A stretch of 64,000 nucleotides of DNA, taken from the NCBI GenBank assembly GCA_017556745.1, contig JAFYMF010000033.1:1-64000 (forward strand), in the 5' to 3' direction. The stretch is from Clostridia bacterium. GTDB lineage: Bacteria; Bacillota; Clostridia; Oscillospirales; CAG-272. The translations under genes were made by a program, and so were the position numbers. The notes under the pieces are model-generated. The model was not told where the DNA came from. It was given only the letters and a program-made list of their open reading frames with translations, and ran no database searches. Position 1 is the first letter of the stretch; the number at the start of each line of letters is the position of its first letter. Positions 27,296 through 35,503 of the stretch are shown piece after piece.

Positions 27296-28516
27296 ATGCC
27301 GGAAAAGATAATCATAAAGACACCAAAAAAGGTAGAAAAGGTAAATGAATATTACCTAAAGCTGTCAGGGCGTATGCGTGTCCTCAAATATATTGTGGGA
27401 ATAATACTTGTTGCCTTTACCGTGGTGATGATGCTCATTTTCAGAGAATCAATTACCTATGAGAACATGCAGTATATGCTTAGAGATCTTAGCGCCGCAA
27501 GACATGATTCCACATTTTCTGTTGTCAACTTTAAAAAGGGTGGAGTTGTCTCGGCGGGGGTCTACCGAGGTGAGCTTATTGCTCTCGGGAAAAAGAACCT
27601 TTCCCTTTATTCTCTCGGTGGAACCGGAATACTTGATCAGACAGTCAATTTTTCTGTTCCTCGCGTCGAAACCTCAGACAAATATTTTCTTGTTTACGAT
27701 AGAGAAGGAAAGGGATACTCGGTATACAATTCTTATTCAAAACTCTTTAGTGAGACATTTGACTATACTGTTACAGATGCTGATATATGTGACAGCGGAA
27801 TTTACGCAGTAGTCACGTCAACCAGAGAATATCCATACGCTGTTTATCTTTACAGCAAAGATTTTAAGCGTATCGGTGAATATTATAAAAATAAGCACTT
27901 AATGGACACGGTTCTTTCCGACAAGGGAGATTTGATCCTTTTACTTTCTTTCTATGCATCCGGTGGCGACTTTGTTACCGAGGTGTCTATCTGCTCAACA
28001 ACAGATGACTTTGAGAAGACGGTGACATTATCCGGTGTTATGCCGATATCTGCTTCTTTTACTGATGATGGCAGAATAATTGTAGTTACCGACGGTGGTG
28101 TTCATATATGTTCTCTTGGCGGTGATAAAATTGAAACAGTGTCTCTTGCACGAGATATTTTGTCCGGGTTTTGCTTTGGTACAAACAGTGCCGCGGTGAT
28201 GAGTAAAAAGACCGTAGGTGACAGTGAATGTACCGTTCAGCTATTTGACAATGTGGGTAAAGTACTGTATAATCATGTGTTTAAAGGTGATATAATCGAC
28301 TCCATTATCTCGGACGATGTACTTTATCTGCTTTACGATGACGGTGTTGTATCAATTGACCCTGACGGTGGTGTAAGATACGGTAGTTGTAAGTCGGGTG
28401 GACTCTCTATATTGGTATCGGATAGAACAGGAACTGATGGTAGTGCCAGAATAATAGTTTGTTATCCTGATTCTGCAGTAACGGTGAATTTTGATGATAG
28501 CGAGGGGAAGAAATGA
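27296..28516 (+). CDS. Membrane-anchored beta-propeller-like protein (DUF5711-like)
   Basis: A 406-residue protein with AAAGGAGG before the ATG. A basic cytoplasmic N-terminus precedes one membrane helix (about 30-50). The remaining 350 residues are a series of short strand repeats with D/N-G turns, such as D-K-Y-F-L-V-Y-D-R-E-G-K-G, and look like an extracytoplasmic propeller. This resembles the DUF5711 family, which has no known function. It overlaps the CvpA-like gene by 4 bp, so the two membrane proteins are made together. Confidence 0.7.
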   Translation: MPEKIIIKTPKKVEKVNEYYLKLSGRMRVLKYIVGIILVAFTVVMMLIFRESITYENMQYMLRDLSAARHDSTFSVVNFKKGGVVSAGVYRGELIALGKKNLSLYSLGGTGILDQTVNFSVPRVETSDKYFLVYDREGKGYSVYNSYSKLFSETFDYTVTDADICDSGIYAVVTSTREYPYAVYLYSKDFKRIGEYYKNKHLMDTVLSDKGDLILLLSFYASGGDFVTEVSICSTTDDFEKTVTLSGVMPISASFTDDGRIIVVTDGGVHICSLGGDKIETVSLARDILSGFCFGTNSAAVMSKKTVGDSECTVQLFDNVGKVLYNHVFKGDIIDSIISDDVLYLLYDDGVVSIDPDGGVRYGSCKSGGLSILVSDRTGTDGSARIIVCYPDSAVTVNFDDSEGKK

Positions 28517-29238
28517 GTCTTGTACTTGATCTTATTATAATAGTCAACATCGTTGTTATACTGGTAGGCGGTGTAAAGCGGGGATTTATAAAATCTGTTA
28601 TGTCCCTTATTACTACAATAGCTGCGTTTTTCTTTGCGTGGTTTTTGACCCCACTGGTATCTGTGTTTCTTCAAAACAAAGTGTTCTCAGGTGCTATCAG
28701 CTCCTCCGTTGAGGGAACACTTAAATCTTTGCTTACATCAAACAGTGACGGATATAATGTGTCTAAGCTTTTTGAGGATAACCCGGATGCTTTTTCCACG
28801 TTGCTTGACAGTTTCGGTGCTGATCGCGCTGCTCTTGCCGCTGATTATGGCGGAAATGCATCGGCTACCGATTCAGTGATCTCCTCTATGGCAGATACTA
28901 TTTCATCCCCGATAGTAATTCTTGTGTCAAACGTAGTTGCTTTTGTGGGACTGTTTATCATAGCTATTCTGCTCCTTAAGCTTCTTACAGCTGTTATTGA
29001 TCTTTTCTCGAGGCTTCCTGTTATCAGAGGGGCAAACAGAGTTCTTGGATTTATATTTGGTCTTATCATGGCATTGGTAACTTCGGTGATCCTTGCCAAA
29101 CTGTTTACTCCTATCATGGATCTTCTCAGCGCATTAAACCCGACTGTTTTTGATAGCTCGGTAATTGAAAAAACTGTTATTGCTAAGCATGTGGCATCGA
29201 TTGATATACTGGGACTTTGGTCACGGCTTTTTCCGTAA
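28513..29238 (+). CDS. CvpA-family membrane protein
   Basis: A 241-residue integral membrane protein with four predicted helices. It opens D-L-I-I-I-V-N-I-V-V-I-L-V-G-G with K-R-G-F-I-K, the usual CvpA start. A central extracytoplasmic loop of about 70 residues is rich in Ser and Asp, and R-G-A-N-R-V-L-G-F-I-F-G precedes the last helix. CvpA proteins are linked to colicin V export and envelope homeostasis; the mechanism is not settled. It overlaps the DUF5711-like gene. Confidence 0.85.
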   Translation: MSLVLDLIIIVNIVVILVGGVKRGFIKSVMSLITTIAAFFFAWFLTPLVSVFLQNKVFSGAISSSVEGTLKSLLTSNSDGYNVSKLFEDNPDAFSTLLDSFGADRAALAADYGGNASATDSVISSMADTISSPIVILVSNVVAFVGLFIIAILLLKLLTAVIDLFSRLPVIRGANRVLGFIFGLIMALVTSVILAKLFTPIMDLLSALNPTVFDSSVIEKTVIAKHVASIDILGLWSRLFP

Positions 29239-29300
29239 TTGTCATTGCTTAGTAATGTAACATAAAAGGTAATATGTAAAAAGAAGGATATAGTAAAGTC

Positions 29301-29867
29301 ATGAAAGCAAAGTATATTCCAAACATCCTATCTATTATCAGAATATTGATGGTGCCTCTCTTTGTGGTTCTGTTTTTTAAGGATATGCATGTATCTGCGG
29401 TTATTGTTTTTGTAGTTGCAGGTCTTACAGATGTAGTTGACGGTATCCTTGCCAGAAAGTTCAACTGGATCACAAATATAGGTAAAATACTTGATCCTTT
29501 AGCTGATAAGCTGATGCAGTGTGTTGTACTCATCTGTCTTTTCATTGATAGAATAATCCCCTGGTGGGTTCTTGCTATATGCGTTGGTAAAGAACTGCTT
29601 ATGGCATCCGGTGCCCTTTTCCTTTTCAAAAAGGAAAAAGTTGTGGTTGTCAGTGGCTGGTGCGGTAAGATGGCTGTATGTATTTTCTACGCAGCTATAT
29701 TCTCAATGATCATGTTCCCGGCTATGTATTATACAGTTAAACTTATAATATGCGGAATCACCGTTGCAGCTACTGTGTTTGCTATCAGTAAATATTACTA
29801 CGATTATATGAAGAGTGAGAAGGCTCTCAGGCGCGAGCTTGAAAACGCAAAGAAGTCTACAAACTGA
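29301..29867 (+). CDS. pgsA: CDP-diacylglycerol-glycerol-3-phosphate 3-phosphatidyltransferase
   Basis: A 188-residue membrane enzyme making phosphatidylglycerol phosphate. The CDP-alcohol phosphotransferase signature is intact: D-V-V-D-G-I-L-A-R-K-F near 45-55, then K-I-L-D-P-L-A-D-K near 62-70. About five helices follow. An AGAAGGA site lies roughly 11 bases before the ATG. It is 62 bp after the cvpA-like gene and 29 bp before the Clp gene, still within the long run. Confidence 0.92.
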   Translation: MKAKYIPNILSIIRILMVPLFVVLFFKDMHVSAVIVFVVAGLTDVVDGILARKFNWITNIGKILDPLADKLMQCVVLICLFIDRIIPWWVLAICVGKELLMASGALFLFKKEKVVVVSGWCGKMAVCIFYAAIFSMIMFPAMYYTVKLIICGITVAATVFAISKYYYDYMKSEKALRRELENAKKSTN

Positions 29868-29896
29868 TCTACCCCTATTTATGAAAGGCGAAAACT

Positions 29897-32200
29897 ATGC
29901 AGATGTGTTCAAGATGCCATAAAAGAATGGCAGTGGTATTCATTACAAGACTGGAAAATGATAAGCACATAAATGAAGGACTTTGTCTTAAGTGTGCAAA
30001 AGAGATGGGACTTAAACTTCCAACCGGCGATATTTTTGAAAAAATGGGTATTACCGATGAAGATCTCGAAAGAATGGAAGGCGAGATGGAGAATATGATG
30101 GCAGATGCTGGCATCACTGATCTCGCAGAGATTGGAGAGGACGGCGGTGCCCCCACCATTGATATTACAAAGCTTATGGGCGGAAATCTGACCGATGGTG
30201 ATAAAAATACCTCCGGAAAGTCTGACAAAAAATCCGCTGATAATAAAGACGGTAAAAAGGAAAAAAAGAGAAAGTTTCTTGACGGCTATTGCCATAACCT
30301 TACCAAAAAGGCTGCAGAGGGCAAGATAGACCGCATTGTTGGTCGAGACAGAGAACTTGAGCGAGTTATACAGATACTCTGCAGAAGACAGAAGAATAAT
30401 CCCTGTCTTATCGGTGAACCCGGTGTAGGTAAGACTGCGATCGCTGAAGCACTTGCTCAGAGAATAGTTGACGGTAACGTACCCTACCGTCTCTCCGAAT
30501 GTGAGGTATATTTGGTTGACCTTACCGCACTTGTAGCAGGAACTCAGTTCAGAGGACAGTTTGAGTCGAGAATTCTTGGTCTTATAGGTGAAGTTAAGGA
30601 AGCCGGTAACATTATTCTTGTAATTGACGAGGTACACAATATCGTAGGCGCAGGTGATGCTGAGGGAAGTATGAACGCGGCCAATATCTTAAAGCCTGCG
30701 CTTTCCCGTGGTGAGATACAGGTTATCGGTGCTACAACTCTTACCGAGTACCGTAAACACATTGAGAAGGATGCGGCTCTTGAGAGACGTTTCCAGCCTG
30801 TCACTGTAAATGAGCCATCAATTGACGATACAATAAAGATACTTCTCGGTATCAAACACTATTACGAAGCTTTCCATAAAATAAATATTCCCGAGGAGAC
30901 TCTTCGCCGCGCAGTAGTGCTCTCTGAGAGATATATAACCGACAGATTTCTGCCTGACAAGGCAATAGACCTTGTGGATGAGGCGGCATCTCACCTTGCT
31001 CTTTCGTCAAGCTGTCTCAGTGAAAGAGAGAAGAATACCCGTGAGCTTGATAGACTCAAAAAAGAGAGAGAAGCTGTAGAAAGCGAGAATATGGAAGATG
31101 CGCCACCCGAAAAGCTGGAGGCAAAATACAAGCGTCTGGCTGATATTAAGAGTGAAGAGCTTCGTCTTGAGGATAGTATAAAAGCCCTTATTCCCCAGTG
31201 TGAGGCAGTTACACTTCTTCCATCACACCTTGCAGAGGTTGTTGAGATATGGACGGGTGTACCTTCAAGTACGGTAAATGAGGATGAGTTCAAGAAGATA
31301 GATGAGCTTGAAGAGAGACTCAAACAGAATATTATTGGTCAGGATACAGCGGTATCTGCCGTTTCACGTGCTATCAAGCGTAACAGAGCAGGTGTGTCAT
31401 ACAAGCGTAAGCCGGTATCCTTTATTTTCGCAGGTCCCACAGGTGTAGGTAAGACAGAGCTTGTAAAGCGTCTTGCGGCGGATTTATTTAACTCTCCCGA
31501 GAGTCTTATCAGACTTGATATGTCTGAATTTATGGAGAAGCACTCGGTATCCCGTATTATTGGAGCACCTCCCGGTTATGTGGGATATGATGAGGCAGGA
31601 CAGCTCACCGAGAAAATACGCAGACGTCCCTATTCGGTAATTCTTTTTGACGAGATAGAGAAGGCCCATCCGGATGTTCTGAATATACTTCTTCAGATAC
31701 TTGACGACGGTCATATAACAGATGCCGGCGGTAAGCATATCAACTTTGAGAATACCGTTATTATAATGACAACCAACGCAGGTGCGGCTACCTCTGCTAC
31801 TGCCGGATTTGGTACTACCGAGGAGAAGATTGACTCCGGTAAGACCGCAAGAGCGCTTGAGTCATTCCTCCGCCCTGAGTTTATAAACCGTATAGACGAG
31901 ATAATTACATTCCGTTCTCTTGACAGAGATGATTTTGTGAGAATATCTATTCTCATGCTTGAGGAGCTCAGAACGGCACTTTCTGAAAGAGGAATTACTC
32001 TTAGTTATACTGAAGCAGCATCAGACTTTATAGCAGAAAAGTCATATTCTGTGAAATTCGGTGCAAGAAATATGCGCAGATATATTCAGACAGAGGTTGA
32101 GGATAAATTGGCAGAAGCCATTATATCTTCCTATAATAACAAGATAACCGGAGCGGCTCTTGACTGTGACGGAGAGAATCTTGTTATAACAACTATATAA
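29897..32200 (+). CDS. Clp unfoldase ATPase subunit, ClpE-like
   Basis: A 767-residue AAA+ protein. An N-terminal zinc-finger-like segment has C-x-x-C at 4-7 and C-x-x-C at about 30-33, as in ClpE and McsA. The ClpC-type N-domain is absent. A charged linker (about 100-125) leads to AAA-1 with G-E-P-G-V-G-K-T near 173-180, a coiled middle domain (about 370-430), and AAA-2 with G-P-T-G-V-G-K-T near 512-519. A T-A-G-F-G segment stands where ClpP-binding I/V-G-F loops occur, so ClpP partnership is plausible. It likely unfolds damaged proteins for degradation. GAAAGG precedes the ATG. No CtsR-type operator was identified upstream. Confidence 0.88.
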   Translation: MQMCSRCHKRMAVVFITRLENDKHINEGLCLKCAKEMGLKLPTGDIFEKMGITDEDLERMEGEMENMMADAGITDLAEIGEDGGAPTIDITKLMGGNLTDGDKNTSGKSDKKSADNKDGKKEKKRKFLDGYCHNLTKKAAEGKIDRIVGRDRELERVIQILCRRQKNNPCLIGEPGVGKTAIAEALAQRIVDGNVPYRLSECEVYLVDLTALVAGTQFRGQFESRILGLIGEVKEAGNIILVIDEVHNIVGAGDAEGSMNAANILKPALSRGEIQVIGATTLTEYRKHIEKDAALERRFQPVTVNEPSIDDTIKILLGIKHYYEAFHKINIPEETLRRAVVLSERYITDRFLPDKAIDLVDEAASHLALSSSCLSEREKNTRELDRLKKEREAVESENMEDAPPEKLEAKYKRLADIKSEELRLEDSIKALIPQCEAVTLLPSHLAEVVEIWTGVPSSTVNEDEFKKIDELEERLKQNIIGQDTAVSAVSRAIKRNRAGVSYKRKPVSFIFAGPTGVGKTELVKRLAADLFNSPESLIRLDMSEFMEKHSVSRIIGAPPGYVGYDEAGQLTEKIRRRPYSVILFDEIEKAHPDVLNILLQILDDGHITDAGGKHINFENTVIIMTTNAGAATSATAGFGTTEEKIDSGKTARALESFLRPEFINRIDEIITFRSLDRDDFVRISILMLEELRTALSERGITLSYTEAASDFIAEKSYSVKFGARNMRRYIQTEVEDKLAEAIISSYNNKITGAALDCDGENLVITTI

Positions 32201-32221
32201 ATAAATGGAAGAGAAGTGTCG

Positions 32222-34927
32222 ATGGAAAACAAGCAGTGGTTTGATAAAAGTCTGACCGACGTATATACTGAGCTTGAATCTTCCCCTGCGGGACTGTCAC
32301 AACGTGCTGCCCGACGGCGGTATCGCCGTGGGGACGGATTACTTACACAGAAAAGAGAGAGTATACTCTCTCTTTGCCTCGGCGTGCTTTCCGACTTTTC
32401 TCCTGTTCTTCTTATACTTTTTACCATCCTTGCGGTGGTAATGGAAACAGGAGAAGGAGCGGGTGTTGTTATCGGAATAACAGTATTTTATATGATTGCA
32501 TCCGCTCTTCTCAGTATTCGTTCCCAGGCAATAATTGAGGGAATGTGCGGACAGCGAGTTCCGAGGGTTCAAGTACAGCGAGGCGGTAAGGTATTCTATA
32601 TTCTCTCGGGAGACGTGGTTCGCGGTGATATAATACTTTTGTCAGAGGGTGACGTTATTCCTGCAGACTGCCGTCTTATCTCTGCAAATGACCTTTTTGT
32701 ACACGAGGGCGGTGTCACAGGAAACGCTTTTTCGGTGCCTAAATTTGCGGTAACAGATGAGAATTTTAAACCGAAAAAACCCGAGGACATGAGCAATATG
32801 CTTTTTGCCCTATCAAAGATAACTCACGGTAATGCAAGGGCAATAGCTGTGGATACCGGAAGAGACACATATGTAGTTCGTACCAGAGGAGAGAATAAAC
32901 TTCCTGTTGCGGGAAAGTTGAAGATACTCAAGGTTCTCTCTGAATATGCGAGAATTTCCTCTTTGGTTATTCCTGCTTTAGCCTTTATACTTATTCTTGT
33001 TGATATAATAGTACCTCCACATACCTCGATATATGCCGCATTTATGTGGGGATTTTCCCTGGCGGCAGGGTCTGTCAGCCAGCTTTTTAATCTTCTTGGT
33101 CGCGGGGCGGCGGCCGTGGCCATACGCAGTGCCGCAAAGGACAGTCGCGGTGGTGCGGTAGTCACAGATCTCGGCGCTCTTGAGAAGATCAGAAATACCG
33201 ATACGGTGGTGTTTTCTGTAGAGAGTGCGGTGCTTACGGAGGAGAGCAGAGTAGTCTCTCTTTACCACAACAATTCCGAGCACGATCCCTATTTCCCGGA
33301 TGGTGAGGGAGGACGCGAGATGCTTGGTCGCGCGGCGGCTATCATCAATTCCCTTGAAAATAAACTTGCTGTATCCGGTGAGGGTGGCAGAGCTCCTATG
33401 CTTCGTGCAGTTATTAACTGTGCAATTGCCCAGGGTGCGGATTCCTCTCTCTATCCTGTGCTTGACAGTAGGATGAGAAGCGGTGATTCTCGCTTTAACA
33501 CTGCACTTTTTGCGGCTGAGGGTGAGTTTGTTGCCGCATCTCTTGCTGAGGCGGCAGAGATACTTCCTTACTGCAGCGAATGTATTGTCGGCGGTAAGAG
33601 AGCTCCCATGTCACAACTTGTGTATGCTAATGCACTTCAGGTCATTTCTTCAGCTGAGTCAAAGGCACGAACAGTGTTTGCACTGGCTGAGAAAAAGACG
33701 GGATATAATAATCTTCACAGAACTACGGCTCTCCAAACTGATCTTACTCTTGTTGGATTTATAATTGTAGAGAGAGAATTATCCCCTACTTTTTATAAGG
33801 TAATGAATGCTATCGTAGAATCGGGAATAACCCCAATCATGTTTACCTCGGAAAACAGTAATCCTACAACTGCAAAAAATCTTGCGCTTTATCTCGGTAT
33901 TGCGGAAAATGATAGCGAGATAATAACCGGAAAAGAGATCTCGGGAATGAGCGACAAGGCTTTGGACGAGAGGATAAACGGTGTGCGTGCCGTGCTTTGC
34001 GTAGGCGGCGACGAGAGAACAAGAATAGTCTATTCTCTTGAGAGAAATGGTAAGCGTGTTGCATATATGGGCGCTGAGACCTGCGATGTTGCGGCGGCTA
34101 CTGCCGCTACCGTCAGCTTTGGTTGTGCTATGACCGGCAGACGCAGACGTATGGAAGTTCTCTCACGCGATACCGATAGATACGGGTCTCAGGTGCTTAA
34201 GATGATAAGCCATGTTACAGTTCAGCGTGCACAGAAAAAGCGCGGCGGTCTTGGTGCTTATTATAACACCCTTATCTCTGCGGAAAGCTGTTTCCATAAT
34301 ATCAGATCAGCTGTAAAGTATCTTATCACCATGCAGATGATGAGGATCGCAGTTTGTCTTTTGGGTATCTGTACCGGTACTGTGGCTCTTTCTGCGGTGC
34401 AGGTTCTGGTATCGGGTCTTGTATTTGATCTGTTTGCGGTAGCTGCCTTTTGTGAGAAGAAGGATAGGGATATTTCTAGAAAGAAGCCGAAGGAATGGCA
34501 CTATTTGTCTAAGCTGAAAAAGGTTATGCCATTTGCGCTTATCTTTGGTGCGGCAACGGTGATACTACCGTTTGCAGCAGTTCGATTCGGTGCAATGCCA
34601 CAGGAGTCTTTCTCTTCTGTTGTGTTTGCTTCCCTTATCCTTTCACAGATAGCTCTTCATGCCCATTATGCTTGTTCGGGATGTATCGTATCTCCATATG
34701 AGTGGTGGGGCGGGGTACCTTCGGGGTTGTTTTACATATTAGTTCTGTCTTTTCTTTTTGCCGCGATAGTTATAGAGCCGTTTGGTACGATATTCGGTAT
34801 ATTACCTGATTCCCCCAGGGATATGCTGTACTCTTTTATCGTTCCGTTGCTTCTGCTTATAACAATGGAAATCAATAAATATATTCGATCGGCTAGTGAA
34901 AAAACGGTTTCTGAGGAAAAAACGTAA
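32222..34927 (+). CDS. P-type ATPase homologue with all catalytic motifs altered (predicted pseudoenzyme)
   Basis: A 901-residue membrane protein. ATG 32222 is chosen because GGAAGAG lies 7 bases upstream; a GTG at 32216 is too close. The cation P-type ATPase layout is complete: N-terminal segment, M1-M2, actuator domain, M3-M4, P/N domains, and C-terminal helices. The key residues are missing. The actuator T-G-E-S is V-T-G-N-A (about 160). The D-K-T-G-T phosphorylation site is F-S-V-E-S-A-V-L-T (about 330). The T-G-D site is F-T-S-E-N (about 540). G-D-G-x-N-D is G-A-E-T-C-D (about 615). The M4 P-E-G-L-P-type motif is A-G-S-V-S-Q. The frame has no interruptions, so it is kept as protein. It cannot form the usual aspartyl phosphate. 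A regulatory or structural membrane role is inferred. It follows the Clp gene by 21 bp. Confidence 0.85.
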   Translation: MENKQWFDKSLTDVYTELESSPAGLSQRAARRRYRRGDGLLTQKRESILSLCLGVLSDFSPVLLILFTILAVVMETGEGAGVVIGITVFYMIASALLSIRSQAIIEGMCGQRVPRVQVQRGGKVFYILSGDVVRGDIILLSEGDVIPADCRLISANDLFVHEGGVTGNAFSVPKFAVTDENFKPKKPEDMSNMLFALSKITHGNARAIAVDTGRDTYVVRTRGENKLPVAGKLKILKVLSEYARISSLVIPALAFILILVDIIVPPHTSIYAAFMWGFSLAAGSVSQLFNLLGRGAAAVAIRSAAKDSRGGAVVTDLGALEKIRNTDTVVFSVESAVLTEESRVVSLYHNNSEHDPYFPDGEGGREMLGRAAAIINSLENKLAVSGEGGRAPMLRAVINCAIAQGADSSLYPVLDSRMRSGDSRFNTALFAAEGEFVAASLAEAAEILPYCSECIVGGKRAPMSQLVYANALQVISSAESKARTVFALAEKKTGYNNLHRTTALQTDLTLVGFIIVERELSPTFYKVMNAIVESGITPIMFTSENSNPTTAKNLALYLGIAENDSEIITGKEISGMSDKALDERINGVRAVLCVGGDERTRIVYSLERNGKRVAYMGAETCDVAAATAATVSFGCAMTGRRRRMEVLSRDTDRYGSQVLKMISHVTVQRAQKKRGGLGAYYNTLISAESCFHNIRSAVKYLITMQMMRIAVCLLGICTGTVALSAVQVLVSGLVFDLFAVAAFCEKKDRDISRKKPKEWHYLSKLKKVMPFALIFGAATVILPFAAVRFGAMPQESFSSVVFASLILSQIALHAHYACSGCIVSPYEWWGGVPSGLFYILVLSFLFAAIVIEPFGTIFGILPDSPRDMLYSFIVPLLLLITMEINKYIRSASEKTVSEEKT

Positions 34928-34954
34928 AAAGATAAAAAAGATTTTGAAAACCCC

Positions 34955-34983
34955 TTGCTATTTGCAAAGATATAAGGTATAAT
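34955..34983 (+). promoter_or_regulatory. Probable promoter of rpsT
   Basis: TTGCTA at 34955-34960 and TATAAT at 34978-34983 with a 17-bp spacer. A leader of roughly 80 bases follows. Confidence 0.65.
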
Positions 34984-35071
34984 ATATAATCGTGGAATGA
35001 TTATGCTCAGTCGGACCCTCTCAGCCGACATAGGGCAGATGATGATAATTTTATTGAGGGAGGTGAAAGAG

Positions 35072-35338
35072 TTGCCGAATATCAAGTCCGCTAAGAAGCG
35101 TGTTAAGGTTATCAAAGCAAAAACTCTGCAGAATCAGATGTTCAAGTCTCAGTACCGTACTACTCTCAAGAAGTATGTTGCTGCTGTTAACGCAGGCGAT
35201 AAAGCCCTTGCTGCACAGACTTACCGTGATGCAGTTAAGAAGATCGATCAGGCTGTTTGCCGCGGTATCATTCATAAGAATGCCGCTGCTCACAAGAAGA
35301 GCCAGTTTACCAAGATGCTTAACGCTCTCAACGCTTAA
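35072..35338 (+). CDS. rpsT: 30S ribosomal protein S20
   Basis: An 88-residue basic protein. It begins at TTG 35072, giving M-P-N-I-K-S-A-K-K-R as in the family. The ribosome site GGGAGGTG ends 6 bases before the TTG, and an upstream ATG at 34997 would add 25 residues not found in S20. The C-terminal H-K-N-A-A-A-H-K-K-S-Q-F is also diagnostic. It binds 16S rRNA early in 30S assembly. The rare start codon may lower or tune translation, as known for rpsT elsewhere. It is monocistronic. Confidence 0.96.
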   Translation: MPNIKSAKKRVKVIKAKTLQNQMFKSQYRTTLKKYVAAVNAGDKALAAQTYRDAVKKIDQAVCRGIIHKNAAAHKKSQFTKMLNALNA

Positions 35339-35383
35339 GTTATCCTGAGTGATGGTTTTTTGATCAGTTATATTAAAAAGAGT

Positions 35384-35419
35384 AAAAGCCGATTTTATTA
35401 TCGGCTTTTATTTTTTTTG
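35384..35419 (+). terminator. Terminator of rpsT
   Basis: AAAAGCCGAT and ATCGGCTTTT arms are followed by a run of eight T. Confidence 0.9.
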
Positions 35420-35439
35420 TAGTATGCTATAGTAAAAAC

Positions 35440-35468
35440 TTGACACTAAACAGAAAAAAATATATAAT
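35440..35468 (+). promoter_or_regulatory. Consensus sigma-A promoter of beta-helix lipoprotein 3
   Basis: TTGACA at 35440-35445 and TATAAT at 35463-35468 with a 17-bp spacer. Confidence 0.85.
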
Positions 35469-35503
35469 GTTTTTGAAAAAATTAGATTAATGAAAGGATC
35501 GTT

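Noticed and set aside
32222..34927. Calling the P-type ATPase homologue a pseudogene or an active pump
   Set aside because: The frame is intact over 901 codons with a good start, so it is not visibly broken. The phosphorylation Asp and all partner motifs are absent, so it is not a normal pump.
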